From Polyangiaceae bacterium (GTDB lineage Bacteria; Myxococcota_A; Polyangia; Polyangiales; Polyangiaceae): 64,000 nt of DNA. A program made the translations under genes and the position numbers. Under the pieces are notes generated by a model. The model saw only the letters and a program-made list of their open reading frames with translations, was not told the DNA's origin and did no database searches. The stretch lies in NCBI GenBank assembly GCA_016933275.1, contig JAFGBI010000246.1:1-64000 (forward strand), written 5' to 3'. Shown piece after piece: positions 41,960 through 50,138 of the stretch (the stretch's first letter is position 1; the number at the start of each line of letters is the position of its first letter).

Positions 41960-42508
41960 ATGTCGAAACCGGTCTTGTGGTACGGGGCGTTGCTGCTCGG
42001 TGAGATCTCGGCCTCGATCCTGGCTCGCCTGGAAGCCCTGCCGGTGGGCCTGGATCTGCTGGAGGACGTGCACGCCAGCGCCGCGCCGGGCCCCGCGTCC
42101 GCCCGAGCCGCCAACGAGATCCTCGACGCGATGGCGCTCCTCCTCGGCGAAGCGGAGACCATCGATCTCGTCCGACGCTTCGCCGCGGACGGGACCTTCT
42201 CGAACCCCTTCGTGCTCAAGGACGACCGGGAAATCATCGATTTTCGCGTCGACACCGCCGCCGGTCTCGCCCTGATCGAGCGCGATGTGCGGGAACGCAC
42301 ACCGCCGGAGTCACAGACCGTGATCGAACGGGTCATCCGTCGCGCACTCGACCGCCATGGCATCGCCGCTCCCTCCCGGCGACCGCGCTCGGATCGTGCG
42401 GCCGGCTACCACCAAGTCTTCGATTCGGAGCGACGCGCCTCACCCCTACCCCACAGCGGGAACGGGGCTCCCGCCGAGGCACCACCGCCCAAACGTCCAC
42501 CTCGGTGA
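41960..42508 (+). CDS. Hypothetical protein
   Basis: 182 residues from ATG 41960 (MSKPVLWYGALLLGEISASI); ATG 41930 is an alternative. The first 130 residues look helical and globular (NEILDAMALLLGEAETIDLV, SNPFVLKDDREIIDFRVDTA, VIERVIRRALDRHGI). The tail is Pro/Arg rich. No family or motif recognised. It is convergent with the sulfatase-family gene. Confidence 0.52.
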   Translation: MSKPVLWYGALLLGEISASILARLEALPVGLDLLEDVHASAAPGPASARAANEILDAMALLLGEAETIDLVRRFAADGTFSNPFVLKDDREIIDFRVDTAAGLALIERDVRERTPPESQTVIERVIRRALDRHGIAAPSRRPRSDRAAGYHQVFDSERRASPLPHSGNGAPAEAPPPKRPPR

Positions 42509-42629
42509 GCGGCATGCCCTGACGCGCGCCCCCGGTCCGCTCGCGGGTGGCGCGACCGGGCTCCCGCGACGCGCCGCTGGGATCCTCGAACAACACGCCC
42601 CCGGCGCCGCCCGTCGACCCGGGTCTTGC

Positions 42630-44663
42630 TCAGAACTTCTGCCAAGGGGGCTCGTAGCCAAGGTCCTTGCGTCGGTGCACCTCGAAGAAGAGCTTGGTGG
42701 TCTCGATGGCGGCTTCGACGTCCGGCGCACGGTGCTCCACCAGGTTCACGACCTCGCCAGGATCTGCCCCGAGGTCGTAGACCTCGACCGTGTGCTTCCG
42801 TAGATCGATGATCACCTTCTTGCCGTCGTCGAGGTAGAGCGCCTGGATGCGTCGGCCGGTGTCCACGGCGATGGGTCGAGTAAGCTTCGCGGGCTTTCCT
42901 GCCACGAGCGGCACCAGGCTCTGGCCCATGTAGATCCCCGGAGTGGCCGCCCCGAACAGGTCGAGGACGGTTGGCCCCACGTCGATCAGGCTCACTGGTA
43001 CCGACGACTTCCGGGGCTTCATGCCGGGAACGTGCACGATGAGCGGCACCCGCATCGCCTCCTCGTAGACGTTCTTGGAGTGGTAGCGGGCGCCGTGTTC
43101 GCCGAACGCTTCGCCGTGGTCACCACTGATGATGAAGATGGTGTTCCCGGCCAGCCCCTTCTCGTCGAGGTGCTGCCGCAGGCGCCCTAGCTCCCGATCG
43201 ACGATCCCGATCTCGCGCACGTAGCGGTCGTACTCGCTGCCCTTGGTGCCCGCGAGGTCGTACGGCGCGTGCGACTCGATGAAGTGAGTGTACGCGAAGT
43301 AGGGAACCTGCGGGTTCTTGTCGAGATCCTCGATGAGCTTGTCGAGCGCCTGGGCGCCGCGCGTCTTGCTGATCGGAATCCAGTACTGGTGCTGGAAACC
43401 CGTGCCCACGCCGGTATCGGCGCGCAAGCGCCCCTGGGTGGCGACGTGCACCGTCCGTACCCCCGCCTTCGAGAGCACCTCCGCGAAACGCGGCGAATCA
43501 TCCAGCAGCCGCACCTTGCTGTCCCCTTCAGCGTCCCAGCGCAGTTGAGAGTAGTACTTGCACGCGAACACCGACGCCAGGGAGGTCGTCGTCGCGGACG
43601 TCACCGCTCGCGCCATGGTGAAGTGAGTCGAGGTCTTTCGTAGCTTGTGTAGCTCCGGGAGATAGCGCTCGTACTTGCGCTTCTCCAGGACGTCCGCGCG
43701 CATGGCCTCGATCGTGAAGAAGAGCACGATCGGCGGCTGCTTGGGCCGAAACACCCGGGAGGGGGGCACGGTGGGTTGGCGGCTGCGGTCCCGAAACCAA
43801 GGCGAGTGCCGATAGCGGGCAGGGACCTTGTCGAGCTCGATCCCAGTCCGATCCGGGTAGTAGCGACCGGCGATCGGCGCCACTACCGAGCTTGACAGGC
43901 AGTACATCCGGCGCAGCACGTCATTGCGCGGTGGCACCAGGACGGCGGCCGCGCCTGCCGCGGCCAGTAGGCCGACACCCACCATCCGCGAGGGACGACC
44001 CAGCCCGCACCACCGGCCCAACCCGCCCACCCAACTACCTTCCAGGGCGTATCCGATGAGCAGCGCGCCGAGCCAGGCGGCCATCAGGTGCAAGGTGAAG
44101 TAGTCACCATCGAGCAGGAAGGCATTCCCCACCGCGACGGCGACGCCGACGATGAACAGGACAGGCCGGACCGGACCGGATGCGACCCGACGCAGCAGCA
44201 GCGTCGCCGAAAGAGCGACGCCGAACGCCAGGGAAGCGGCCACCCGCACGAACGCAAGGCGCACGTCTAGACGGCTGGCCAGATTCGATACGTCCTCGTC
44301 GACGGTTGCCATTGAGACGACGAACACGGCCGCGCCGACCAGCGCGGCGCGAGCCCAGCGCCCGGCGATGGCTCGCGGCAGCCGGGGCAGGCCGAGCTGA
44401 GCCAGCCGAACGAAGACCAGCGACAGCACTCCGAGCGCGAGCAACTGGCCCGCATCGTACGCGTGGTGCAGCAGCCGCGTGTCCGTGGACGCTGCGGGCA
44501 AACGCACGATGATCAGGATCTGGTTCAACAGCCCGAGCAGGCACCAGGCCGCGAGCTGGGCGGCACCCGCGTCCAGCACAGCGTGGTGTCCCCGCCCCTG
44601 GCGCCGCAAACGCCGTTTCGCGCCGCCCTCGTCAGCGGACGCGTTGCCTTCGACCTGGTTCAT
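42630..44663 (-). CDS. Membrane-bound sulfatase/phosphoethanolamine-transferase-superfamily protein
   Basis: 677 residues. Five or six membrane helices in the first 230, then an alkaline-phosphatase-superfamily domain (about 305-660). PPIVLFFTIEAMRADVLEKR is the first metal strand, FIISGDHGEAFGEHGARYHS holds the metal Asp-His and later His, YFAYTHFIESHAPYDLAG and ALYLDDGKKVIIDLRKHTVE follow sulfatase order. The nucleophile region reads AVTSATTTSLASVFACKYYS: no C/S-x-P-x-R sulfatase motif, so a Thr nucleophile as in LTA-synthase or phosphoethanolamine transferases is more likely. Active site should face the periplasm. ATG 44663 preferred over GTG 44681. Confidence 0.82.
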   Translation of the reverse strand: MNQVEGNASADEGGAKRRLRRQGRGHHAVLDAGAAQLAAWCLLGLLNQILIIVRLPAASTDTRLLHHAYDAGQLLALGVLSLVFVRLAQLGLPRLPRAIAGRWARAALVGAAVFVVSMATVDEDVSNLASRLDVRLAFVRVAASLAFGVALSATLLLRRVASGPVRPVLFIVGVAVAVGNAFLLDGDYFTLHLMAAWLGALLIGYALEGSWVGGLGRWCGLGRPSRMVGVGLLAAAGAAAVLVPPRNDVLRRMYCLSSSVVAPIAGRYYPDRTGIELDKVPARYRHSPWFRDRSRQPTVPPSRVFRPKQPPIVLFFTIEAMRADVLEKRKYERYLPELHKLRKTSTHFTMARAVTSATTTSLASVFACKYYSQLRWDAEGDSKVRLLDDSPRFAEVLSKAGVRTVHVATQGRLRADTGVGTGFQHQYWIPISKTRGAQALDKLIEDLDKNPQVPYFAYTHFIESHAPYDLAGTKGSEYDRYVREIGIVDRELGRLRQHLDEKGLAGNTIFIISGDHGEAFGEHGARYHSKNVYEEAMRVPLIVHVPGMKPRKSSVPVSLIDVGPTVLDLFGAATPGIYMGQSLVPLVAGKPAKLTRPIAVDTGRRIQALYLDDGKKVIIDLRKHTVEVYDLGADPGEVVNLVEHRAPDVEAAIETTKLFFEVHRRKDLGYEPPWQKF

Positions 44664-44753
44664 CAGTGCCCCATCTATCACAGAACCGGGCCCTCGACCG
44701 CTCCGGCATCGCCCCCCCTCCGCCGAGGGTCTCGGGACGTCAGTGCCGCGGGT

Positions 44754-46133
44754 TCAGCCCTTGGCGCGAGGGAGCCCATGCTCGACGAGCTTGTTGTAGA
44801 GCGTGCGGCGGCTGACACCGAGCAACCGGGCGGCAAGCGCGCGGTTGTTGCCGGCGCGGGCCAGGGTGTCGACGAGATCATCCCGTGAAATCTGCCGCGA
44901 CGTTGCCGGACCGTGACCTTCGCCGAGCATCGTCGCCGCCTCTGGCAGGGCAGCGACCCGACCTCGGTCGAGCTCGCGCAACACATCGGCGTGCGTGACC
45001 CAGTCGCTGGGCGAGAGGACCACGAGGCGTTCAACGAAGTTCATCAGCTCGCGCACGTTACCAAGCCACGGCTCCCGCGCGAGCGCCTGCCGCGCGGCGA
45101 CGTCGAGGTCGAGCTTGGGGCGTTGATGCTCCACCGCGAAGCGCCGCAGGAAGTGGTGAACCAGCGGAGGAATGTCCTCCGGACGTTCGCGCAGCGGCGG
45201 CACGAAGATGGGAACCACCGCGATACGGTAGAAGAGATCCTCGCGAAACGTCCCCTCCCGGATCATGCGTTCGAGCGGACGGTGCGTAGCCGTGACCACC
45301 CGCACGTCAACCCGAATCGAGTGGATCGAGCCCAGCCTCTCGATCTCCCGATCCTGCAGGAGGCGCAAGAGCTTGACCTGCACCGCCGGCGTGACCTCGC
45401 CGATCTCGTCGAGGAACAGGGTCCCGCCCTGCGCGAGCTCGACGCGACCGGGCTTGCGGTGCGCGGCGCCGGTAAACGCCCCCTTCTCGTAGCCGAAGAG
45501 CTCGCTCTCGAGCAGTGCCTCCGGGAAAGCCGCGCAGTGGAGCTTGACGAACGGCTGCTCGCGCCGCGGACCGAGCTCGTGGATGGCTCGGGCGATACCT
45601 TCCTTGCCGACACCGGTTTCCCCGCGCAGCAGCACCGAAGCGATCGTGCTGGCCGCGCGCCGCGCGAGATCCCAGACGCCCCGCATCGCATCCGACGCGA
45701 CCACGTGGCCCTGGGCATTCGGCGCCAGCGATGGGGATAGCAACGCCTCCTCGGACAGGTGCTTCGTCGCGGCGAGGACCTTGCGCAACACGAACAAGAG
45801 CTCGTCGCGGTCGAATGGCTTCAGCAGAAAGTCAGCGGCTCCCGCGCGCATCGCCGCAACCGCGAGGGGCACCGTCCCGTGCGCCGTCAGCACCACGACG
45901 GGCAGGTCGGGGGTGGTCCGGGCGAGGCGGCCGAGCAGGGTCATGCCGTCCATACCGGGCATCCGGAGGTCGGTGACGACGAGGTCGAACGGCTGCTCCT
46001 CGATCGCGCTGAGTGCCACCTCGCCGCTCGGTACGTGCACCGCCCGCATCCCCGCTTGCCGCACCAGGGCCTGCAGCACCGTGCCAACCGACGGATCGTC
46101 GTCCACGACCAGGATCAAGGGGGGCTCCGCCAC
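44754..46133 (-). CDS. NtrC-family sigma-54-dependent response regulator
   Basis: 459 residues in canonical order. Receiver (1-120): LILVVDDDPSVGTVLQALVR, LVVTDLRMPGMDGMTLLGRL with the phospho-acceptor Asp, VVVLTAHG, DFLLKPFDRDEL. AAA+ domain: RGETGVGKEGIARAIHELGP (Walker A), ESELFGYEKGAFTGAAHRKP (GAFTGA, contacts sigma-54), GGTLFLDEIGEVTPAVQVKL (Walker B), FREDLFYRIAVVPIFVPPLR and WLGNVRELMNFVERL. C-terminal Fis-type HTH: LARAGNNRALAARLLGVSRR. GTG 46133 is used as start; ATG 46169 is an alternative. It is divergent from a histidine kinase 55 bp away, its probable partner. Confidence 0.95.
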   Translation of the reverse strand: MAEPPLILVVDDDPSVGTVLQALVRQAGMRAVHVPSGEVALSAIEEQPFDLVVTDLRMPGMDGMTLLGRLARTTPDLPVVVLTAHGTVPLAVAAMRAGAADFLLKPFDRDELLFVLRKVLAATKHLSEEALLSPSLAPNAQGHVVASDAMRGVWDLARRAASTIASVLLRGETGVGKEGIARAIHELGPRREQPFVKLHCAAFPEALLESELFGYEKGAFTGAAHRKPGRVELAQGGTLFLDEIGEVTPAVQVKLLRLLQDREIERLGSIHSIRVDVRVVTATHRPLERMIREGTFREDLFYRIAVVPIFVPPLRERPEDIPPLVHHFLRRFAVEHQRPKLDLDVAARQALAREPWLGNVRELMNFVERLVVLSPSDWVTHADVLRELDRGRVAALPEAATMLGEGHGPATSRQISRDDLVDTLARAGNNRALAARLLGVSRRTLYNKLVEHGLPRAKG

Positions 46134-46176
46134 GGCCCCATTCTGCCCAATCCTCCCCCGCGGTACCATCGTCACC

Positions 46177-46181
46177 GGAGG
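46177..46181 (+). promoter_or_regulatory. Ribosome-binding site choosing the GTG start of the histidine kinase
   Basis: GGAGG, seven bases before GTG 46189. The open frame extends far upstream over the divergent regulator gene, so this site is what fixes the start. Confidence 0.75.
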
Positions 46182-46188
46182 CCCCCTG

Positions 46189-47694
46189 GTGTTCTGGCTG
46201 AACCTGCTCGCCTGCTTCACGTCGCTCGCCGTGGCCCTGGCCTTCCTGCTGTCGGGAGCGCGGGGACGGCTGGCAATCCGGACCGGCCTGGTTGCGGTGT
46301 CGATGTTCGCCTGGAACTTCGCCTCGCTGGCGCATGACCTTACCCAGAAACCGACCTGGGAGGTGCTCGATCTCGCCAGTTCCCCGCTCACGGTAGTCCT
46401 GGGGCTCGACCTGACGCTGACCTTCGCGGGACGGGCGCGGGAACACCGAGGGGCGCTCCTCGTCGCCTATGCGTGGCTCGGTGCCATCTCGCTGTCCAAC
46501 CTGCTGAGCTACTTCGTGCCGGGGCTCGCCTGGTGGTGCGATTCGACCGCGATGAACGCCCTCTTCCTGATCGGCATCGGGGGCGCCTTTGGTCTGGCGC
46601 TGGCGGTGCTGGTCGGCCACATCCGGCGGCGCCCGGGTCGCGAGCGACGCCGCGCGTTGCTCCTCCTCGGTGGCGTCCTCGTGGGAGGGCTCTTTGGCGC
46701 CACCGTGCTGGTGAACAGCCTCTGGATCCAGTTCTCCGCGTCGGCGGCGCCCGGCGCCATCGTCGGAGCCATCGCTCTCGCGTTCGGCCTCGCCCACGAG
46801 GATCTCGCCGGCGCGCGCATCGGGCCACAGATCTGGACCGCGGCGTTGGGACTCTCGGCCCTGGCCTGCGGCTCCTTTCTCCTGGCGCTCCTCGCGGTGG
46901 ATCCTCGATCCTCGGCGCCGTTCTTCGGAACCGCAACGATTGCCCTCGTCCTGGGGCTGATGGCCCGTGAGGTGGCGGCCCAGCGAGCGCGACGGCGCGA
47001 GCAAGAGCTCGGGGCGATGGTGCGGGGGCGCATCTCGGAACAACTCGTCCATGACCTCCGAAACCCCCTGGCGGCGCTCCATGGCGCCGCCCAGTACCTC
47101 GAGGCCGAACCCGGTTCGCTCACGTCCGAACAGGCGCACATGGTGGGACTGATGTTGGACGAGGTTCGGCGCGTCGAACGCCTCGTCGACGAGCACCACC
47201 GCATGGCCCGCGCCGAACCCGAGCGGGCGCCGGCGAACCTGCGCGACATGTTCGAGCGCCTCGCCGCCAACGGGCGGGCAGCGTTCCCGCAGCATCCGGT
47301 CACCTTCGAGGTCGCGCCCGAGGCGGAACGAACCGAGATCGACGGCGACCTGGTGATGCTCGCCCTCGAGAACCTGGTCCGGAACGCCCGCGACGCCCTG
47401 CCCGAAGGCGGGGAGATCCGGGTCAACGCACACCGTGACGGCCGCTACCTCGTGCTGGCCGTTCGCGACGGCGGCTCGGGCTTCGAGCCGCGCGCTCGGG
47501 AACGAGCCTTCGACGAGCTCTTCACCACCAAGCGCGGCGGCAGCGGGCTCGGCCTCGCCTTCGTGCGTCGCGTGGCGCGCGCTCACGGGGGCGATGCCAC
47601 CATCACCAGCACGCGCGAGCACGGCACGATGGTGACCATGCGCCTTCTGGCGAGCCGATCCGTGCGAGCCCAACCCGAGACTCGATCCCGTTGA
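46189..47694 (+). CDS. Membrane sensor histidine kinase
   Basis: 501 residues from GTG 46189. Seven hydrophobic segments in the first 260 residues (VFWLNLLACFTSLAVALAFL, VGGLFGATVLVNSLWIQFSA and others) form a 7TM-type sensor (7TMR-like or N-terminal membrane histidine kinase domain). Kinase core: ISEQLVHDLRNPLAALHGAA (H-box), MLALENLVRNARDALPEGGE (N-box), LAVRDGGSGFEPRARERAFD (G1), FTTKRGGSGLGLAFVRRVAR (G2). It should phosphorylate the divergently encoded NtrC-type regulator. No extracytoplasmic domain is large enough to bind a protein, so a membrane-borne or small signal is likely. Confidence 0.92.
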   Translation: MFWLNLLACFTSLAVALAFLLSGARGRLAIRTGLVAVSMFAWNFASLAHDLTQKPTWEVLDLASSPLTVVLGLDLTLTFAGRAREHRGALLVAYAWLGAISLSNLLSYFVPGLAWWCDSTAMNALFLIGIGGAFGLALAVLVGHIRRRPGRERRRALLLLGGVLVGGLFGATVLVNSLWIQFSASAAPGAIVGAIALAFGLAHEDLAGARIGPQIWTAALGLSALACGSFLLALLAVDPRSSAPFFGTATIALVLGLMAREVAAQRARRREQELGAMVRGRISEQLVHDLRNPLAALHGAAQYLEAEPGSLTSEQAHMVGLMLDEVRRVERLVDEHHRMARAEPERAPANLRDMFERLAANGRAAFPQHPVTFEVAPEAERTEIDGDLVMLALENLVRNARDALPEGGEIRVNAHRDGRYLVLAVRDGGSGFEPRARERAFDELFTTKRGGSGLGLAFVRRVARAHGGDATITSTREHGTMVTMRLLASRSVRAQPETRSR

Positions 47695-47696
47695 CG

Positions 47697-47872
47697 GCGG
47701 CTCCGCCGGGTTGGTCTCTCGGCGGAGCGATCTCGACCGAATCTGGCAGGAGATTTCTCCGGGCCTTCACCGCAGTCAGTCATCGGCCGTCAGAGGCCGG
47801 GTCTTCCGCGTCCTGCCTGACAGCTGACGGCTGGCGGCCGGTTTGGTTCCGGCTCCGCCGGGTGGGGTCGTC
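47697..47872 (-). repeat. Repeat B, diverged copy
   Basis: Same orientation as 26230-26396. GCGATCTCGACCGAATCTGG, CAGGAGATTTCTCCGGG, CGTCCTGCCTGACAGCTGAC and TTTGGTTCCGGCTCCGCCGG are recognisable. It is followed at 47881-47902 by a degraded repeat A hairpin (GCAGCAACCAGCC, GACTGCTGC), so A and B again occur side by side. Confidence 0.72.
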
Positions 47873-47952
47873 GATCGGGCGCAGCAACCAGCCGACTGCT
47901 GCTCCAGAGCGGCCGTCGCCTCAAGACAGCTACCCGACGGCGCCGATTCTAG

Positions 47953-48093
47953 CGCCTCGCGCGACAGCGGAAGACCGACACGGAGAGTCGTGCCAATACC
48001 GAGCGTGGATACGGCCTCGATGAATCCGCGATGGCTGCGGGCGATCCCCTCGCAAGCGGCGAGCCCCATTCCGCCGGCGGCGAACCGATGACC
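47953..48093 (-). pseudogene. Histidine kinase C-terminal fragment
   Basis: Minus strand reads GHRFAAGGMGLAACEGIARS, HRGFIEAVSTLGIGTTLRVG, LPLSREA, which follows the G2-box and final strands of a HATPase domain (GxGLGLAACxGIVRSHGGxI..ESxxGxGTTFxVxLP). Everything upstream of the G2 box is missing, and the fragment overlaps the promoter side of the LacI-type sensor gene. It is a remnant, unrelated in sequence to the intact kinase at 46189. Confidence 0.68.
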
Positions 48094-48207
48094 CAGGACG
48101 CCCACCCCGCACCGAGCGACGACAGGGCGCCACCTCCGGTGCCTCTGGCACTCGTTCGGTGCGGACCACCATACCTCGGCGACCAGGATCTGTGCTTCAA
48201 TGCCGGA

Positions 48208-49977
48208 ATGAGCGAGAGCGTGTCATCAGCCCCCGACCCCACCCGGGATCGGAGCCGGGGGCGGCTGCGTGTCGCCGTGATCGTCGATGCGATCGAGAAT
48301 GAGTACCAGTGGGGGCTCGTGACCGGAGCCTTGACGGCGATCCAGGACACGGGCGCGTTGCTCTTCGTGGTCGCCGGCGGGCTCGTCGAACCACCGGACT
48401 CCCCGGACCGCGGTGACAACGCGATCTACGATTTGGTGACCGCCGATTCGGTCGATGGGGTGATCCTCTTCTCGGGTGCGATCGGGCACGCGGTCGGACC
48501 GACCGGCCTTGCCGAGTGGGCTCGGCGCTTCAGCCCCCTGCCGGTCGCCAGCATCGGCGTCGGATTGCCGGAGCTACCGAGCTTCGTGGTGGAGAACGAG
48601 TCGGGGACGTTCCGCGCCACCACCCACCTCGCCTGCGACCACGGGCACCGACAGATCGCCTTCGTCGAGGGAGCACCGGGCAGCAGCGAGGCGGAGGCGC
48701 GCCGCCGCGGCTACGAACGCGGGCTCGCCGAGGCGGGCCTCGCGCTCGATCCCCGCCTGATCGCTCCCGGCGATTTCACCGTGCTGGGGGGACACGCCGC
48801 GGTGGCCCACCTGCTCGATCGCGAGCGGATCAACGTGAGCCTCCTCGACGCGATCGTCGCTGCCAACGACGCAATGGCATTCGGCGTCATCGAGGAGCTA
48901 GCGCGCCGAAACATCGAGGTCCCGAAGCGGGTCGCGGTGATCGGGTTCGACGACGTGATGCTCGCGCGCGTTGGCCCGCCGCCCCTCACCACCGTGCGCC
49001 AGCCCGTCGACCGGCTCGCAACCGCGGCGCTCAGGAACGTAATCGGCGCCATCCGGGGGACCAAGACACCCGGTGCGGTGCTGGAGACGCAGCTCGTAGT
49101 GCGGCGTTCCTGCGGCTGCCTGACCAAGGCCACGCGTTCCGCCGAGAGCGGAGGCGGACTCCGATCCACGTCCGAAGTGGCGTTGCTCGCGCGCCGCGAC
49201 CAGATCACAGCGAGCCTCGCGCGCGCCGCGCGCGGGACCCTGGTCGGCGCCGGAGCAGGTTGGGAGCAGCGCATGCTCTTGGCCCTGGTCGACGACGCGC
49301 GGAGCGGCGGCGGCCACCTGGTCGAGGTGATGGATGGGATCCTGGTGCGCCTGGCTCGCGCCGGCACCGATCCGGCCATCCTCGACGAGATCCTGACGGA
49401 CCTGCGCGCCGAAACGAGCGCCGCCCTCGAATGCAGCGCTGCCTCCCGAAATGCGGAGGATGCGTTCCATGATGCGCGGCGTTTCCTCCACGACCAACTC
49501 CTCCGTCTGCGCATGCGCGAACGCGCCGAGCTGACGTTCGGCATGCAGACCTTGACCCACCTCGCTCGGCAGCTGCGCGCGCCCCGTGACCCCGCGACCG
49601 CCACGACGGGTTTCATTGAGCACACCCGCGCGCTCGGTTGCGACGCGGGGCTCGTCGCCTGGTTGAACGACGACGGCACCTCGGCCCGCCCGGTCCTTCA
49701 CTATGACCGCGCGGGGCTCCGGCAACCGCTACGCTTCCCCGCGAAGACCCTGTGGCCAGGTGCCGACCCGGACTCCCGGACCAACGCGCTCGTCATCCAC
49801 CCGATCCTGGACCGCCACCACCTCCTTGGCTTCACGGCCTTCTCCCTCGGCGCGGTGGACGGAAGCCTGCATGAGTTGCTCCGTGAGCTGGTGTCGGACC
49901 GACTGCGCCACCGCCCGTCGTTGCTGTCCATCCCGGCGGCCACCGAACCGGAACCGGGCGTCGAAGACGCGCGGTGA
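48208..49977 (+). CDS. LacI-type periplasmic-binding-like sensor without HTH
   Basis: 589 residues from ATG 48208. Residues about 20-305 have the LacI/RbsB fold: RLRVAVIVDAIENEYQWGLV, VDGVILFSGAIG, HLACDHGHRQIAFVEGAPGS, AIVAANDAMAFGVIEELARR, EVPKRVAVIGFDDVMLARVG, PPPLTTVRQPVDRLATAALR and LVVRRSCGC. There is no N-terminal helix-turn-helix. The remaining roughly 280 residues are helical (LEVMDGILVRLARAG type stretches) and end in a GAF-like part (ALGCDAGLVAWLNDDGTSAR, ALVIHPILDRHHLLGFTAFS). No kinase, cyclase or DNA-binding motif is visible. It probably binds a small molecule in the cytoplasm and signals through protein contacts. Longer starts (48031) overlap a kinase remnant and are rejected. 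Confidence 0.78.
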   Translation: MSESVSSAPDPTRDRSRGRLRVAVIVDAIENEYQWGLVTGALTAIQDTGALLFVVAGGLVEPPDSPDRGDNAIYDLVTADSVDGVILFSGAIGHAVGPTGLAEWARRFSPLPVASIGVGLPELPSFVVENESGTFRATTHLACDHGHRQIAFVEGAPGSSEAEARRRGYERGLAEAGLALDPRLIAPGDFTVLGGHAAVAHLLDRERINVSLLDAIVAANDAMAFGVIEELARRNIEVPKRVAVIGFDDVMLARVGPPPLTTVRQPVDRLATAALRNVIGAIRGTKTPGAVLETQLVVRRSCGCLTKATRSAESGGGLRSTSEVALLARRDQITASLARAARGTLVGAGAGWEQRMLLALVDDARSGGGHLVEVMDGILVRLARAGTDPAILDEILTDLRAETSAALECSAASRNAEDAFHDARRFLHDQLLRLRMRERAELTFGMQTLTHLARQLRAPRDPATATTGFIEHTRALGCDAGLVAWLNDDGTSARPVLHYDRAGLRQPLRFPAKTLWPGADPDSRTNALVIHPILDRHHLLGFTAFSLGAVDGSLHELLRELVSDRLRHRPSLLSIPAATEPEPGVEDAR

Positions 49978-50138
49978 GCGCCCCGGGCTGAAGAGGCCTG
50001 GGCGGGCGCTGCCCCGCAGACCCCCTGGGTTTCAGGCGATCTCGGGCCAGAAACCAAGGACCGCCGGACGCGGATCTGGGCGACGGCGCAGCCCCGCCGG
50101 CCCTTGTCCGGCTGGGGGCCGGCGGGGCGACGCCGCCA

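Noticed and set aside
45832-47673. 613-codon minus-strand open frame
   Set aside because: Antisense to the histidine kinase, whose H, N and G boxes are intact; a high-GC shadow.
48031-48207. Earlier start for the LacI-type sensor
   Set aside because: The added 59 residues are low quality and overlap a recognisable kinase fragment on the other strand.
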